NCBI RefSeq assembly: GCF_018069925.1
Contig: NZ_JAGPXB010000001.1
Span: forward strand, 62,001-126,000
DNA from: Flavobacterium erciyesense
Lineage (GTDB): Bacteria > Bacteroidota > Bacteroidia > Flavobacteriales > Flavobacteriaceae
Direction of reading: 5' to 3'
Length of the DNA stretch: 64,000 nucleotides
Position 1 is the first letter of the stretch; the number at the start of each line of letters is the position of its first letter. The notes beneath the pieces are model-generated. The model saw nothing but the letters and a program-made list of their open reading frames with translations, made no database searches and was not told the origin of the DNA. The translations under genes were made by a program, and so were the position numbers. Positions 43,127-51,827 of the stretch are shown piece after piece.

Positions 43127-43999
43127 ATGAAAGCATACGTTTTTCCAGGGCAAGGCGCACAGTTTACAGGTATGGGTAAAGACTTGTACGAGAGTAATCC
43201 TCTTGCAAAAGAATTATTTGAAAAAGCGAACGAAATTTTAGGATTTCGCATCACCGATATCATGTTTGAAGGAACTGCCGAAGAATTAAAAGAAACCAAA
43301 GTAACTCAACCAGCTGTTTTTTTACACTCTGTAATTTTAGCTAAAACTCTAGAAAATTTTGCTCCAGAAATGGTAGCGGGACATTCTCTTGGCGAATTCT
43401 CTGCACTAGTTGCTAATGGCGCTTTATCTTTTGAAGACGGTCTAAAGCTAGTTTCTCAAAGAGCTTTGGCGATGCAAAAAGCTTGCGAAATTACTCCATC
43501 AACAATGGCTGCTGTTTTAAACTTAGACGACAAAATTGTTGAAGACATTTGCACTTCTATCGATGGTGTTGTGGTTGCTGCCAATTATAACTGTCCGGGT
43601 CAATTGGTAATTTCTGGCGAATACAAAGCCGTTGAATTAGCGTGCGAAAAAATGAAAGAAGCGGGTGCCAAAAGAGCCTTGATTTTACCTGTTGGAGGCG
43701 CTTTCCACTCCCCAATGATGGAGCCAGCTCGTGAAGAACTTGCAGCAGCTATTGAAGCTACCGCTTTTTCAACACCAATATGTCCGGTGTATCAAAACGT
43801 AACTGCAAGTGCCGTTTCGGACCCGAATGAAATCAAGAAAAATTTAATCATACAATTAACCGCTCCTGTAAAATGGACGCAATCTGTACAGCAAATGATT
43901 GCTGATGGGGCAACTTTATTTACCGAAGTTGGTCCTGGAAAAGTACTTGCTGGATTAATTGGAAAAATCAATAAAGAAGCAGCTACAGCCAACGCATAA
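43127..43999 (+). CDS. fabD: Malonyl-CoA:acyl carrier protein transacylase
   Basis: This 290-residue cytoplasmic enzyme transfers malonyl from CoA to acyl carrier protein for fatty-acid synthesis. Signatures: AYVFPGQGAQFTGMG at the N-terminus, catalytic Ser87 in VAGHSLGEFSAL, the RALAMQKAC Arg region that binds the carboxylate, the catalytic His in GGAFHSPMM, and VTASA near the end. The length is standard. It is preceded by a full promoter and followed by a terminator, so it is not in a fab cluster here. Confidence 0.96.
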   Translation: MKAYVFPGQGAQFTGMGKDLYESNPLAKELFEKANEILGFRITDIMFEGTAEELKETKVTQPAVFLHSVILAKTLENFAPEMVAGHSLGEFSALVANGALSFEDGLKLVSQRALAMQKACEITPSTMAAVLNLDDKIVEDICTSIDGVVVAANYNCPGQLVISGEYKAVELACEKMKEAGAKRALILPVGGAFHSPMMEPAREELAAAIEATAFSTPICPVYQNVTASAVSDPNEIKKNLIIQLTAPVKWTQSVQQMIADGATLFTEVGPGKVLAGLIGKINKEAATANA

Positions 44000-44017
44000 G
44001 CTACTTGTCGATCTTAG

Positions 44018-44056
44018 AAAAAATCCTCATAGGCATGTGTTTATGAGGATTTTTTT
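44018..44056 (+). terminator. Rho-independent terminator after fabD
   Basis: AAAAAATCCTCATA pairs exactly with TATGAGGATTTTTT around a 10-base loop. Confidence 0.92.
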
Positions 44057-44093
44057 ATATCTTTAAAAATACAAACCCATAAATTAATAAAAT

Positions 44094-44345
44094 ATGAAAA
44101 AAGTAATTTTAGGAATAGCCTTTTTGGCATTAGTAACTGTATCTTGTAAAGAAGAAACCAAAGAAAAATTAGACGAGGCAAAAGATGCCGTAGAAGTTGA
44201 ACTAGATCAAAAACTAGACACTGCTGAAGTTAAAATGGATAAAGCAGTAGATTCATTACAATCAAAAACTGGCAAAGCGCTTGAAAAAGGTGCAGCAAAA
44301 TTAGATGAAGCAGCAGCAAAAATGAAAGAAGCAGCAAAAAAATAA
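44094..44345 (+). CDS. Small lipoprotein with amphipathic helical repeats (83 aa)
   Basis: This 83-residue protein has a lipoprotein signal peptide (lipobox VTVSC, Cys18). The mature part is one continuous amphipathic helix, rich in Lys, Glu, Asp and Ala, with repeated words KLDEAKDAVE, KLDTAEVKMDKAVD and KLDEAAAKMKEAAKK, in roughly 11-residue periods. It resembles many uncharacterised Bacteroidetes 'apolipoprotein-like' lipoproteins. A TATCTTTA -7-like element lies 28 bases upstream. Function unknown; structural or membrane-surface role inferred only from sequence. Confidence 0.75.
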   Translation: MKKVILGIAFLALVTVSCKEETKEKLDEAKDAVEVELDQKLDTAEVKMDKAVDSLQSKTGKALEKGAAKLDEAAAKMKEAAKK

Positions 44346-44353
44346 ATCATAAA

Positions 44354-44389
44354 AAAGCCAAATCCTATCAGATTTGGCTTTACTTTTTT
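44354..44389 (+). terminator. Terminator after the small lipoprotein gene
   Basis: AAAGCCAAATC pairs with GATTTGGCTTT around CTATCA, followed by AC and seven T residues. It also faces the toxin gene's end. Confidence 0.85.
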
Positions 44390-44716
44390 TTATAACCTTT
44401 TAGCTTCTTCACAATGGTTGTTACTAATCCCTGTAATTAAAAATATAGAATCTTGTCTTTCAAAGAATATGTACCAAGTAGTTCGATTATTCGCTTTGTA
44501 AAAAATATAGTTGGTTCCTAAATATCGGAGTTTTTGTGGAGTTACTTTGTGGTTATTTAATCGTAAGTTTTCAGGGATGAAATCATAAATTTTACTAACA
44601 TACTCTTCCGCCGTTTCTATAAACCCAAAATATTCTTGTTTATACAAAAGACGAACTAAGTCATCCAAAAAATCAATTATGTGCGGTGTGAAAACAACTT
44701 CTATTTTGCCCACCAC
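44390..44716 (-). CDS. RelE/ParE-superfamily toxin of a type II toxin-antitoxin pair
   Basis: This 108-residue protein fits the RelE/ParE fold: VVFTPHIIDFLDDLVRLLY, a middle helix, LRYLGTNYIFYKANNRTTWYIFFERQDSIFLITGISNNH. Such toxins cleave mRNA on the ribosome (RelE) or poison gyrase (ParE); which applies is not clear. The start codon is a GTG (44714-44716) inside the antitoxin gene, 16 bases before its stop, giving the usual translational coupling. There is no ATG in frame in the first half. Confidence in a toxin role comes from the fold and the gene order together. Confidence 0.78.
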   Translation of the reverse strand: MVGKIEVVFTPHIIDFLDDLVRLLYKQEYFGFIETAEEYVSKIYDFIPENLRLNNHKVTPQKLRYLGTNYIFYKANNRTTWYIFFERQDSIFLITGISNNHCEEAKRL

Positions 44717-44895
44717 TCTCTAATTCTTTTAATGGATTCTGCTTTGGCTTGTTCAGGAGTCAAACCTTTTTTAACTTCTTCATCAAAATTAAAAGTAGCT
44801 CTATCAATTCCCTTAAACCTAATTTTTGAAGTTTCATAACCTATTGAAGGCTCTTCGGCTTTACTATTTTCAGATTTGTTTTTTTCAACATCCAT
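44701..44895 (-). CDS. Antitoxin partner of the RelE/ParE-like toxin
   Basis: This 64-residue, highly charged protein (MDVEKNKSENSKAEEP at the N-terminus, then GLTPEQAKAESIKRIREWWAK at the C-terminus, shown in part) is typical in size and placement for an antitoxin. I do not see a clear ribbon-helix-helix or helix-turn-helix. The disordered N-terminal part could wrap the toxin. Its stop overlaps the toxin start by 16 bases. The operon lies downstream of the galE terminator, so it needs its own promoter; TAAATTCG on the minus strand, one base off the consensus, is a weak candidate. Confidence 0.7.
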   Translation of the reverse strand: MDVEKNKSENSKAEEPSIGYETSKIRFKGIDRATFNFDEEVKKGLTPEQAKAESIKRIREWWAK

Positions 44896-44942
44896 GACTC
44901 ATATCTTAGTTTCACGAATTTACAACAAATTACTTGAACGAA

Positions 44943-44979
44943 AAAATCCTGAATTATCATCTCGATAATTCAGGATTTT
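44943..44979 (-). terminator. Rho-independent terminator after galE
   Basis: AAAATCCTGAATTATC pairs perfectly with GATAATTCAGGATTTT around a 5-base loop, and the minus strand then reads T residues. Confidence 0.92.
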
Positions 44980-45015
44980 CATTCTATTTAGCAAGAGCGT
45001 ATCTAAAATCTAACG

Positions 45016-46029
45016 CTACATACGAACTTTCTGTTCCCATTTCCAAGCACTTGCCATAGCTTCTTCTAGTGTTGATTGTGCTTTCCAACCTAAAACTTCA
45101 TTAGCTTTTTCAGTACTTGCGTAAGCTGATGTAATGTCTCCTTCTCGTCGACCCACAATTTTATAAGGTAACTTATTTCCGCTTACTTTCTCGAAAGTTT
45201 CAATTACTTCCAGAACCGAACTTCCGGTACCGGTACCTAAATTAAACGTCTCCACTTTGGTTTCATTTTTCTTATTCAATAAGCGCTGTAATGCAATAAC
45301 ATGGGCTTTCGCCAAATCGACTACGTGAATATAATCGCGAATGGCAGTGCCATCGGGCGTAGGATAATCGTTGCCGTAAACTGATAATTCAGCTCGCAAT
45401 CCCATTCCGGTTTGCGTAATAAAAGGCACTAAGTTTTGTGGCACTCCTAGTGGCAATTCTCCAATTTCAGCTGATGGATGAGACCCAATTGGATTAAAAT
45501 AACGCAATAAAATCGCGTTGATATTGGTAACTTTGACTGTATCTGTAATAATCTCTTCCCCTATTTGTTTGGTATTTCCATATGGAGACATGGCAGTTTG
45601 AATAGACGCATTCTCAGTAATCGGCATTGTTTCGGCTTGACCGTAAACCGTACAAGAGGAACTAAAAATAAAATTGGCTTCAGGTTTTTGTTGTAATTCC
45701 TGCAACAGATAAATCAAAGCACTGATGTTATTTTCATAATACAACAACGGATTTTCAACACTTTCGCCCACCGCTTTTGAAGCCGCAAAATGTATCACAC
45801 CTGCAATATCATCATGTCTTTTAAAAAAATCTTGAACTTTATCTTTTTCTCTTAAATCAATTTTTTCAAATGCAGGCTTCACACCCGTAATGTTTTGAAT
45901 TCCATCTAAAACACCCAAAGAAGTGTTAGATAAATTATCAACAACCACAACTTCGAATCCTTCGTTTTGCAATTCAACCACGGTATGAGAACCTATAAAT
46001 CCTAAACCTCCTGTTACTAGTATCTTCAT
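45016..46029 (-). CDS. galE: UDP-glucose 4-epimerase
   Basis: This 337-residue NAD-dependent short-chain dehydrogenase-type enzyme interconverts UDP-glucose and UDP-galactose. Evidence: VTGGLGFIGSHTVVEL with the Rossmann glycine loop, IHFAASKAVGES, SSSCTVYG, and the catalytic SPYGNTK (Tyr-x3-Lys). The typical GalE substrate loops RYFNPIGSHPSAEIGE and NLGTGTGSSVLEVIETFEKV follow. It is transcribed separately from the DegT gene by virtue of the terminator at 46075. Sugar nucleotides from it can feed polysaccharide or glycoprotein synthesis. Confidence 0.95.
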   Translation of the reverse strand: MKILVTGGLGFIGSHTVVELQNEGFEVVVVDNLSNTSLGVLDGIQNITGVKPAFEKIDLREKDKVQDFFKRHDDIAGVIHFAASKAVGESVENPLLYYENNISALIYLLQELQQKPEANFIFSSSCTVYGQAETMPITENASIQTAMSPYGNTKQIGEEIITDTVKVTNINAILLRYFNPIGSHPSAEIGELPLGVPQNLVPFITQTGMGLRAELSVYGNDYPTPDGTAIRDYIHVVDLAKAHVIALQRLLNKKNETKVETFNLGTGTGSSVLEVIETFEKVSGNKLPYKIVGRREGDITSAYASTEKANEVLGWKAQSTLEEAMASAWKWEQKVRM

Positions 46030-46074
46030 AATAAATTATTTTATAAGTGTATTTTTTACACTGAATTAATTCAT

Positions 46075-46097
46075 AAAAAAGACGCGAAAACCGCGTC
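46075..46097 (-). terminator. Terminator after the DegT aminotransferase gene
   Basis: The minus strand has GACGCG/CGCGTC around a 5-base loop, then six T residues. It separates this gene from galE. Confidence 0.75.
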
Positions 46098-46104
46098 TCT
46101 TAAA

Positions 46105-47235
46105 TTATTGTAGATATTCTAAAACACTCGATGTAATGAAAGCAATTTGCTCATCATCTAATTCAGTGTGCATTGGTAACGAAAGTACTTCAGTTACCAA
46201 CTGATTGGTTACTGGAAAATCTTCTTCGTTATACCTAGCATCAGTGTATGCTTTTTGCGAATGTAACGGAATTGGGTAATAAATTGCACAAGGAATGCCT
46301 TTATCTAATAAGTGTTGCATCAATCCATTTCTATCTGCATCGATAATTCGTAATGTATACTGATGAAAAACGTGACAGTCGCAAATATCACAAATACTTG
46401 GTGCAATTATATTTTTGTGCCCTTCAAAAGCCGCAGAATATTTACGTGCTGCATCTTGTCTGGCTTTTCCATATTGATCTAACAAAGGTAATTTAGCATT
46501 CAAAACTGCTGCTTGTATGCTGTCTAGTCTTGAGTTTACACCCACAACATCGTGGTGGTAACGCTCGTACATTCCGTGATTAACTATCCCGCGAAGTTTG
46601 TGAGCCAAAGCATCATCATTGGTAAAAATTGCTCCACCATCACCATAACATCCTAAATTTTTAGAAGGAAAAAATGAAGTCGCTCCTACGTGACCAATAG
46701 TTCCTGCTTTCTTTTTTGTACCATCAGAGAACTTGCAATTAGCACCAATAGCTTGAGCATTATCTTCAATCACGTACAAATTATGTTCTTTGGCAATAGC
46801 CATAATGGCTTCCATATTGGCCGCACGTCCAAACAAGTGAACCGGTACAATGGCTTTTGTTTTTGGAGTTATTGCTTTGCGAATCCCATCAATAGAGATG
46901 TTCATGTTGTACATATCTACATCTACTAATACGGGAGTTAGTTGCAACAAAGCGATTACCTCAACAGTGGCTGCAAAAGTAAAATCGGCAGTGATGACCT
47001 CATCGCCAGGTTTCAAATCCAATCCCATCATTGCAATTTGCAAAGCATCAGTACCATTGGCACAAGGAATTACGTGCTTTACATCTAAATATTCCTCTAG
47101 TGATTTTTGGAATTCATGCACTTTAGGTCCGTTGATATACGTATTGGTGTCTAAAACTTCTTGAATAGAAGCATCTACAACCTCTTTTATTTTTTCATAT
47201 TGACTTTTTAAGTCAACCATTTGGATTTTTTTCAT
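46105..47235 (-). CDS. DegT/DnrJ/EryC1/StrS family aminotransferase
   Basis: This 376-residue PLP enzyme typically aminates keto-sugar nucleotides for surface polysaccharides. Features: VDLKSQYEKIK at the N-terminus, PCANGTDALQIAMMGL, ADFTFAATVEVIALL, VHLFGRAAN, VIEDNAQAIGA, and the Schiff-base lysine Lys192 in TSFFPSKNLGCYGDGGAI. GMYERYHHDVVGVNSRLDSIQAAVL is family-typical. The substrate sugar is not readable from sequence. It has a full promoter upstream and its own terminator; galE next to it suggests a shared role in sugar-nucleotide metabolism. Confidence 0.93.
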   Translation of the reverse strand: MKKIQMVDLKSQYEKIKEVVDASIQEVLDTNTYINGPKVHEFQKSLEEYLDVKHVIPCANGTDALQIAMMGLDLKPGDEVITADFTFAATVEVIALLQLTPVLVDVDMYNMNISIDGIRKAITPKTKAIVPVHLFGRAANMEAIMAIAKEHNLYVIEDNAQAIGANCKFSDGTKKKAGTIGHVGATSFFPSKNLGCYGDGGAIFTNDDALAHKLRGIVNHGMYERYHHDVVGVNSRLDSIQAAVLNAKLPLLDQYGKARQDAARKYSAAFEGHKNIIAPSICDICDCHVFHQYTLRIIDADRNGLMQHLLDKGIPCAIYYPIPLHSQKAYTDARYNEEDFPVTNQLVTEVLSLPMHTELDDEQIAFITSSVLEYLQ

Positions 47236-47306
47236 TTCGATTTTCAGTTTAATGTTCGAAAGAGAAGCTTGCTAGTACATTCTTGTTCCTTTCTTAAAAC
47301 GAAGAA

Positions 47307-47336
47307 CAAAAATAGTTATTTATGTCTTGATACCAA
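47307..47336 (-). promoter_or_regulatory. Promoter of the DegT aminotransferase gene
   Basis: The minus strand has TTG, 19 bases, then TATTTTTG: a full match to the Bacteroidetes consensus, with a leader of about 65 bases. Confidence 0.75.
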
Positions 47337-47457
47337 TGCAACGTTTCTTAAAAAGCAGGCAATAAAATAAAATAAACTGCGCAGTCTTGAAATTTAAAAA
47401 AATGATGCGTTAGAAATTCATTTAAAGAAAACGTATTTTAGCCCAAAATTTTTAGCC

Positions 47458-48690
47458 ATGCTTTTTATCTACAATTTATTAGTTTTAGTTGCGAGTTTTC
47501 TTTTGAAAATTGTGGCGCTTTTAAGTCCAAAAATGAAACTTTTTGTAGACGGCAGAAAAGGTGTTTTTACGCAACTTGAACAGCAAATAAAACCAGCCGA
47601 CAAAACCATTTGGTTTCATGCTGCATCGCTAGGAGAATATGAGCAAGGATTGCCCGTGATTGAAAAAATAAAAGAACAATTCCCAAGTCATAAAGTTGTA
47701 TTGACATTTTTTTCCCCATCAGGTTACGAAGTCCGAAAAAACAATGCTATAGCTGATGTGACGGTTTATTTACCAATGGACACAAAGGAAAACGCACAAC
47801 AATTTCTTGACCTCGTTCATCCTGAAATGGTGTTTTTTATCAAGTACGAATATTGGCCGAATTACTTAAACGAACTCAAAAAACGAAACTTAAAAAGCTA
47901 TTTGATTTCTGGAATTTTAAGAAAAAACCAAGCCTTTTTTAAATGGTATGGCGGCTTTTACAGAAAAGCGCTCGATGCTTTTACTTACTTTTTTGTACAA
48001 AATGAAAGTTCTAAAAAACTCTTGCATCAGTTAGGCAAAAGCAACGTTATTGTTTCTGGTGACACTCGTTTTGATCGCGTGGCTACCATTTTAGAAAAAG
48101 ACAATACACTGGATTTTATTGCTCAATTTAAGGACAACACTACTACAATTGTTGTGGGAAGTTCATGGCCAAAAGATGAAGATTTCATTGTAAACTTCCT
48201 TAACTCGACCGCTTTGAATGTGAAATTTATAATTGCTCCACACAATATTAAAGACGATCAAATTCAAAAACTCAAAAACAGCATCAGCCGAAAAACTGTT
48301 TTATTCTCTGAAAAAGAAAATAAAAACCTAGCGGATTATGACGTTTTTATCATTGACACCATTGGAATTTTGACCAAAATTTACAGTTATGCTGATATTG
48401 CTTACGTGGGTGGAGGCTTTGGAAATCCTGGCGTACACAATGTTTTAGAACCAGCTACTTTCGGTGTTCCAATCGTTATTGGTTCCAATTATTCGCATTT
48501 TGCAGAAGCAATCGCATTGGTTAACATGGAAGCGTGTACTGCCATAAACAATCAACAAGAACTGAACGAGGCTTTTGAAAATTTAATTCGAAATGAAGAC
48601 ATCCGTCACGAAAAAGGGCATATGTGCAGCACTTTTGTACAAATGAACAAAGGCGCAACTTCAAGTATTTTAAAAAAAGTTGCTCCATGA
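47458..48690 (+). CDS. kdtA: 3-deoxy-D-manno-octulosonic acid (Kdo) transferase
   Basis: This 410-residue inner-membrane-associated glycosyltransferase adds Kdo to lipid A precursor in LPS synthesis. It has an N-terminal membrane anchor (residues about 3-22), WFHAASLGEYEQGLPVI with the likely catalytic Glu60 region, FFSPSGYEVRK, the family 'EYWPN' strand (IKYEYWPNYL), SGDTRFDRV, VGSSWPKDE and the donor-binding IAYVGGGFGNPGVHNVLEPA motif. The length matches WaaA/KdtA. It overlaps the next gene by four bases (ATGA). Confidence 0.93.
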   Translation: MLFIYNLLVLVASFLLKIVALLSPKMKLFVDGRKGVFTQLEQQIKPADKTIWFHAASLGEYEQGLPVIEKIKEQFPSHKVVLTFFSPSGYEVRKNNAIADVTVYLPMDTKENAQQFLDLVHPEMVFFIKYEYWPNYLNELKKRNLKSYLISGILRKNQAFFKWYGGFYRKALDAFTYFFVQNESSKKLLHQLGKSNVIVSGDTRFDRVATILEKDNTLDFIAQFKDNTTTIVVGSSWPKDEDFIVNFLNSTALNVKFIIAPHNIKDDQIQKLKNSISRKTVLFSEKENKNLADYDVFIIDTIGILTKIYSYADIAYVGGGFGNPGVHNVLEPATFGVPIVIGSNYSHFAEAIALVNMEACTAINNQQELNEAFENLIRNEDIRHEKGHMCSTFVQMNKGATSSILKKVAP

Positions 48691-49133
48691 TCACCTTTCG
48701 TCCTGTCAAAGCAAGCACTATAGAAAGCATAGTTTGCTTAATGAAAGAGTTCTACGCCATTGATAATTATCCGTTTGATAGCGCTAAAACAACAAATCTT
48801 TGGAAAGAATTTATTGAAAACGATCATCGAGGAAAAGCTTGGTTGATCTATAGGCAGGAGCAAGTGGTCGGCTACCTTATTCTAACTTTTGTGTTTAGTT
48901 TTGAATACCAAGGAAAAATTGCATTTTTAGATGAGTTATTCGTTATAGAAAGAGCTCGAGGCAAAGGCATTGGCAGCAAAGCCATAGATTTTATAAAAGC
49001 CGAAAGCCATAAATTATCGTTAAAACTGATCTATCTTGAGGTAGAACCACACAATACAAAAGCACAAAAATTGTATCTTGCCAGCGGTTTTGAAATGCAT
49101 AATCGAAAATTAATGCGTCTTAAAACCGATTGA
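48687..49133 (+). CDS. GNAT family N-acetyltransferase
   Basis: This 148-residue acetyl-CoA-dependent acetyltransferase has the GNAT core: FRPVKASTIESIVCLMKEFY, AFLDELFVIERARGKGIGSKAIDFI (acetyl-CoA pyrophosphate loop RGKGIGS), and LIYLEVEPHNTKAQKLYLASGFEMHN. The substrate is unknown. The longest frame opens at 48624, but the ATG at 48687 overlaps the kdtA stop (ATGA), places the MITFRPVKAS start normally and is chosen. It is co-translated with kdtA; no link to LPS can be claimed from this alone. Confidence 0.9.
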   Translation: MITFRPVKASTIESIVCLMKEFYAIDNYPFDSAKTTNLWKEFIENDHRGKAWLIYRQEQVVGYLILTFVFSFEYQGKIAFLDELFVIERARGKGIGSKAIDFIKAESHKLSLKLIYLEVEPHNTKAQKLYLASGFEMHNRKLMRLKTD

Positions 49134-49257
49134 AATTGCTAATAAAATAATCAAACACGGACTTTTTAAAAGATATATTAAATTGATTCGTTTTATAGAA
49201 ACCTATTCAAAGTAAATATTGCTTTTAAAAATGAAGCGTCGCTATTGAGCTAATAAA

Positions 49258-49425
49258 ATGAAAACCAAAATATGTGAAATTTGTTCTATTGCAGCCAGTA
49301 CAATGTTTCGGGTTCAAATCGCCACGGGAAAAAACTGGATTTTCGTTTGTCAATCTTGCTGCGAAAAATCAAAATCATTGCCTCAATATAAATACGGAGG
49401 AACTTGGAAAGGCAAACGACATTAA
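49258..49425 (+). CDS. Small Cys-rich (zinc-ribbon-like) protein, 55 aa
   Basis: This gene of 55 codons lies in the gap between the GNAT and S46 genes. It has two CxxC pairs: CEIC at residues 6-9 and CQSC at 31-34, followed at once by a third Cys, with a hydrophobic strand (KNWIFV) just before the second pair. The C-terminus (YKYGGTWKGKRH) is basic. The layout fits a one-zinc ribbon that could bind nucleic acid or protein. I have seen similar small proteins in flavobacteria but know no named family. No strong terminator or promoter was found around it. Confidence 0.65.
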   Translation: MKTKICEICSIAASTMFRVQIATGKNWIFVCQSCCEKSKSLPQYKYGGTWKGKRH

Positions 49426-49501
49426 GTCATTTTCTTTTCCATTATATTTCAAATAAATCATCTAATTGTATCACACTTTTCTCAAACTAAATTATATACC
49501 A

Positions 49502-51700
49502 ATGAAATTTTTAAAATTGTTCTTATTACTATTTGTCATTCAAACACAAGCGCAACAAGGCGGCATGTGGATTCCCTCTTTATTGAAAGGAATGAATGAA
49601 ACCGAAATGAAGAATTTAGGCATGAAAATGTCAATCAAAGACATTTATGATGTGAATCAGTCTAGCATGAAAGACGCAGTGCCGCATTTTAACGGTGGCT
49701 GTACTTCTGAAGTAATTTCGCCAAAAGGTTTATTACTTACCAATCACCACTGCGGTTATTCGCAAATTCAATCGCACTCATCAGTTGATAAAGATTATTT
49801 AGCCGATGGTTTTTGGGCCTATAAAATGGAAGACGAATTACCAAACGAAAATTTGACTGTTACTTTTATAGTGAAAATTGAAGACGTAACTACGCAAATA
49901 CTTGAAGGTACAGCGACACTCACAAACGAAGCCGACAAACAGAAAAAAATTCAAGAAAACATTACTCGTTTGAGCGCCTCATTCCCGAAAGAATCTTGGC
50001 AAGAAAACAAAATTCGTACTTTTTACGAAGGCAATCAATACCTTCTTTTTGTAACAGAGACTTTTTCTGATGTGCGTTTGGTTGGTGCTCCGCCTACATC
50101 AATCGGTAAATTTGGATCTGACACAGACAATTGGGTTTGGCCACGTCATACAGGTGATTTTTCGTTATTCCGTATTTATGCCGATAAAAATAATCGTCCT
50201 GCAAAATACTCCAAAGACAATGTGCCTTATGCTCCAAAACACTTCTTGCCTATTTCTCTTGACGGTGTAGCAGAAGATGATTTTACCCTTGTTTTTGGTT
50301 ATCCGGGAAAAACAAACGAGTACCTACCCTCAGTAGCCATTGAACAAATTGTAAACGAACTCAATCCTGCAAAAATTGAAATCCGCGATAAAGCCTTAAA
50401 AGTAGCCGACGGATTCATGCGTAAAGACAATGCTATTAAAATTCAGTATGCCTCTAAATATGCTAGTATTGCTAATTATTGGAAAAAATGGATTGGAGAA
50501 ACCCAAGGTCTTCAAAAATCAAATGCTGTAGCTGTAAAACGCAATGATGAAAAAACTTTTCAAGAAAAAGTAAAAAAAGCAGGCAAAGAAAAAGAATACG
50601 GAACCCTACTTGCTGATTTTGATAAAAACTACACAGCAATTGCTCCTTACGCTCTAGCTAGAGATTACTTTATGGAAACCGTACAGCGTAACACTGAGTT
50701 GTTAAGTGCTGCATACCGCTTGTACCAACTAGAGCAAGTGTACAATGCAAGAGGTGAACAAGCCTTCAATGACCGAAAAAATAATTTAATTGGCGGGCTA
50801 GCTGATTTTTATAAAAACTTCAATGCAACTGTCGATGAAAAAGTTTTCGAACAATTAATCGATTTGTATACTACCAAGTCACCAAAACAATTTTTACCAA
50901 ATAGCTTGGCAAATGTTGATGCAAAAAAACTAGCTACCGCTATATACAGCATTTCTAAAATTACAAGCTACGCGGGCTTAAAAGAAATACTTTCTGGTGA
51001 TGCGACTACTGCTTTAGGCAACCTAAGAAAAGATCCTGCCTACCAACTGGTAAAAGAACTTGCGGATAGTTACAACATCCAAATTGCTCCTAAATACGAT
51101 GAGATAAACCAAACGATAACTGCTTTGCAGTGCACGTATATGAAAGCGCAATTAGAACTTAATGCTAACGGTCGTTTGTTTCCAGATGCCAATAGTACCT
51201 TGCGTGTTACCTACGGAAAAGTGAAGGGTTACGAACCAAAAGACGCTACTTTATACACTCCTGTTACCTACCTAGAAGGTGTTATGGAAAAATACATTCC
51301 TGGAGATTATGAATTTGATGTTCCTTCAAAATTAGTGGAGTTGTACAAAAATAAAGATTACGGCAATTACAGCGATGCTACCGGTAAATTGCCCGTGTGT
51401 TTCATTGGAACAAACCACACTACAGGAGGTAACTCAGGAAGTCCTGCAGTAGATGCCAACGGTAATTTGATTGGACTAAATTTTGACCGTGTATGGGAAG
51501 GTACAATGAGTGATATTTACTATGATCCAAGTATCTGTAGAAACATCATGGTAGACATAAGATACGTCTTATTTATCATGGACAAATACGCTGGGGCAAA
51601 AAACTTAATGGCCGAATTAAAGCTTGTACATCCAAAAAAAGACAAGACATTGATAAATAAACCATTAAAACAAAAGCAGTCAGAAAAAAAGTCCAAATAA
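49502..51700 (+). CDS. dpp11: S46 family dipeptidyl-peptidase, Asp/Glu-specific (DPP11 type)
   Basis: This 732-residue exported serine peptidase releases dipeptides from oligopeptides. It has a signal peptide (about residues 1-18, ending TQAQQ), the His of the triad in LLTNHHCGYSQIQ (about residue 83), Asp in the DNWVWPRHTGDF region, and Ser645 in TGGNSGSPAVD. Arg663, 18 residues after the Ser (NFDRVWEG), is at the position that gives Asp/Glu specificity in DPP11; DPP7 has Gly there. The frame could start at a TTG at 49466, but the ATG at 49502 gives a proper signal peptide. It fits an amino-acid-fermenting or protein-degrading lifestyle. Confidence 0.93.
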   Translation: MKFLKLFLLLFVIQTQAQQGGMWIPSLLKGMNETEMKNLGMKMSIKDIYDVNQSSMKDAVPHFNGGCTSEVISPKGLLLTNHHCGYSQIQSHSSVDKDYLADGFWAYKMEDELPNENLTVTFIVKIEDVTTQILEGTATLTNEADKQKKIQENITRLSASFPKESWQENKIRTFYEGNQYLLFVTETFSDVRLVGAPPTSIGKFGSDTDNWVWPRHTGDFSLFRIYADKNNRPAKYSKDNVPYAPKHFLPISLDGVAEDDFTLVFGYPGKTNEYLPSVAIEQIVNELNPAKIEIRDKALKVADGFMRKDNAIKIQYASKYASIANYWKKWIGETQGLQKSNAVAVKRNDEKTFQEKVKKAGKEKEYGTLLADFDKNYTAIAPYALARDYFMETVQRNTELLSAAYRLYQLEQVYNARGEQAFNDRKNNLIGGLADFYKNFNATVDEKVFEQLIDLYTTKSPKQFLPNSLANVDAKKLATAIYSISKITSYAGLKEILSGDATTALGNLRKDPAYQLVKELADSYNIQIAPKYDEINQTITALQCTYMKAQLELNANGRLFPDANSTLRVTYGKVKGYEPKDATLYTPVTYLEGVMEKYIPGDYEFDVPSKLVELYKNKDYGNYSDATGKLPVCFIGTNHTTGGNSGSPAVDANGNLIGLNFDRVWEGTMSDIYYDPSICRNIMVDIRYVLFIMDKYAGAKNLMAELKLVHPKKDKTLINKPLKQKQSEKKSK

Positions 51701-51827
51701 AACTTTAAAAAAAATTGCCTTTGACATACAAAAACTGGCACAATAATTGTAAATTTGCTGGACAATGGGAAAGAATAATATTTTTTAAAAAATAAATGAA
51801 AAAATATTTTCCATATTAAAAAATTTA

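Noticed and set aside
48624..48686. N-terminal extension of the GNAT gene by 21 codons
   Set aside because: It lies wholly inside kdtA; the ATG overlapping the kdtA stop is the normal coupled start.
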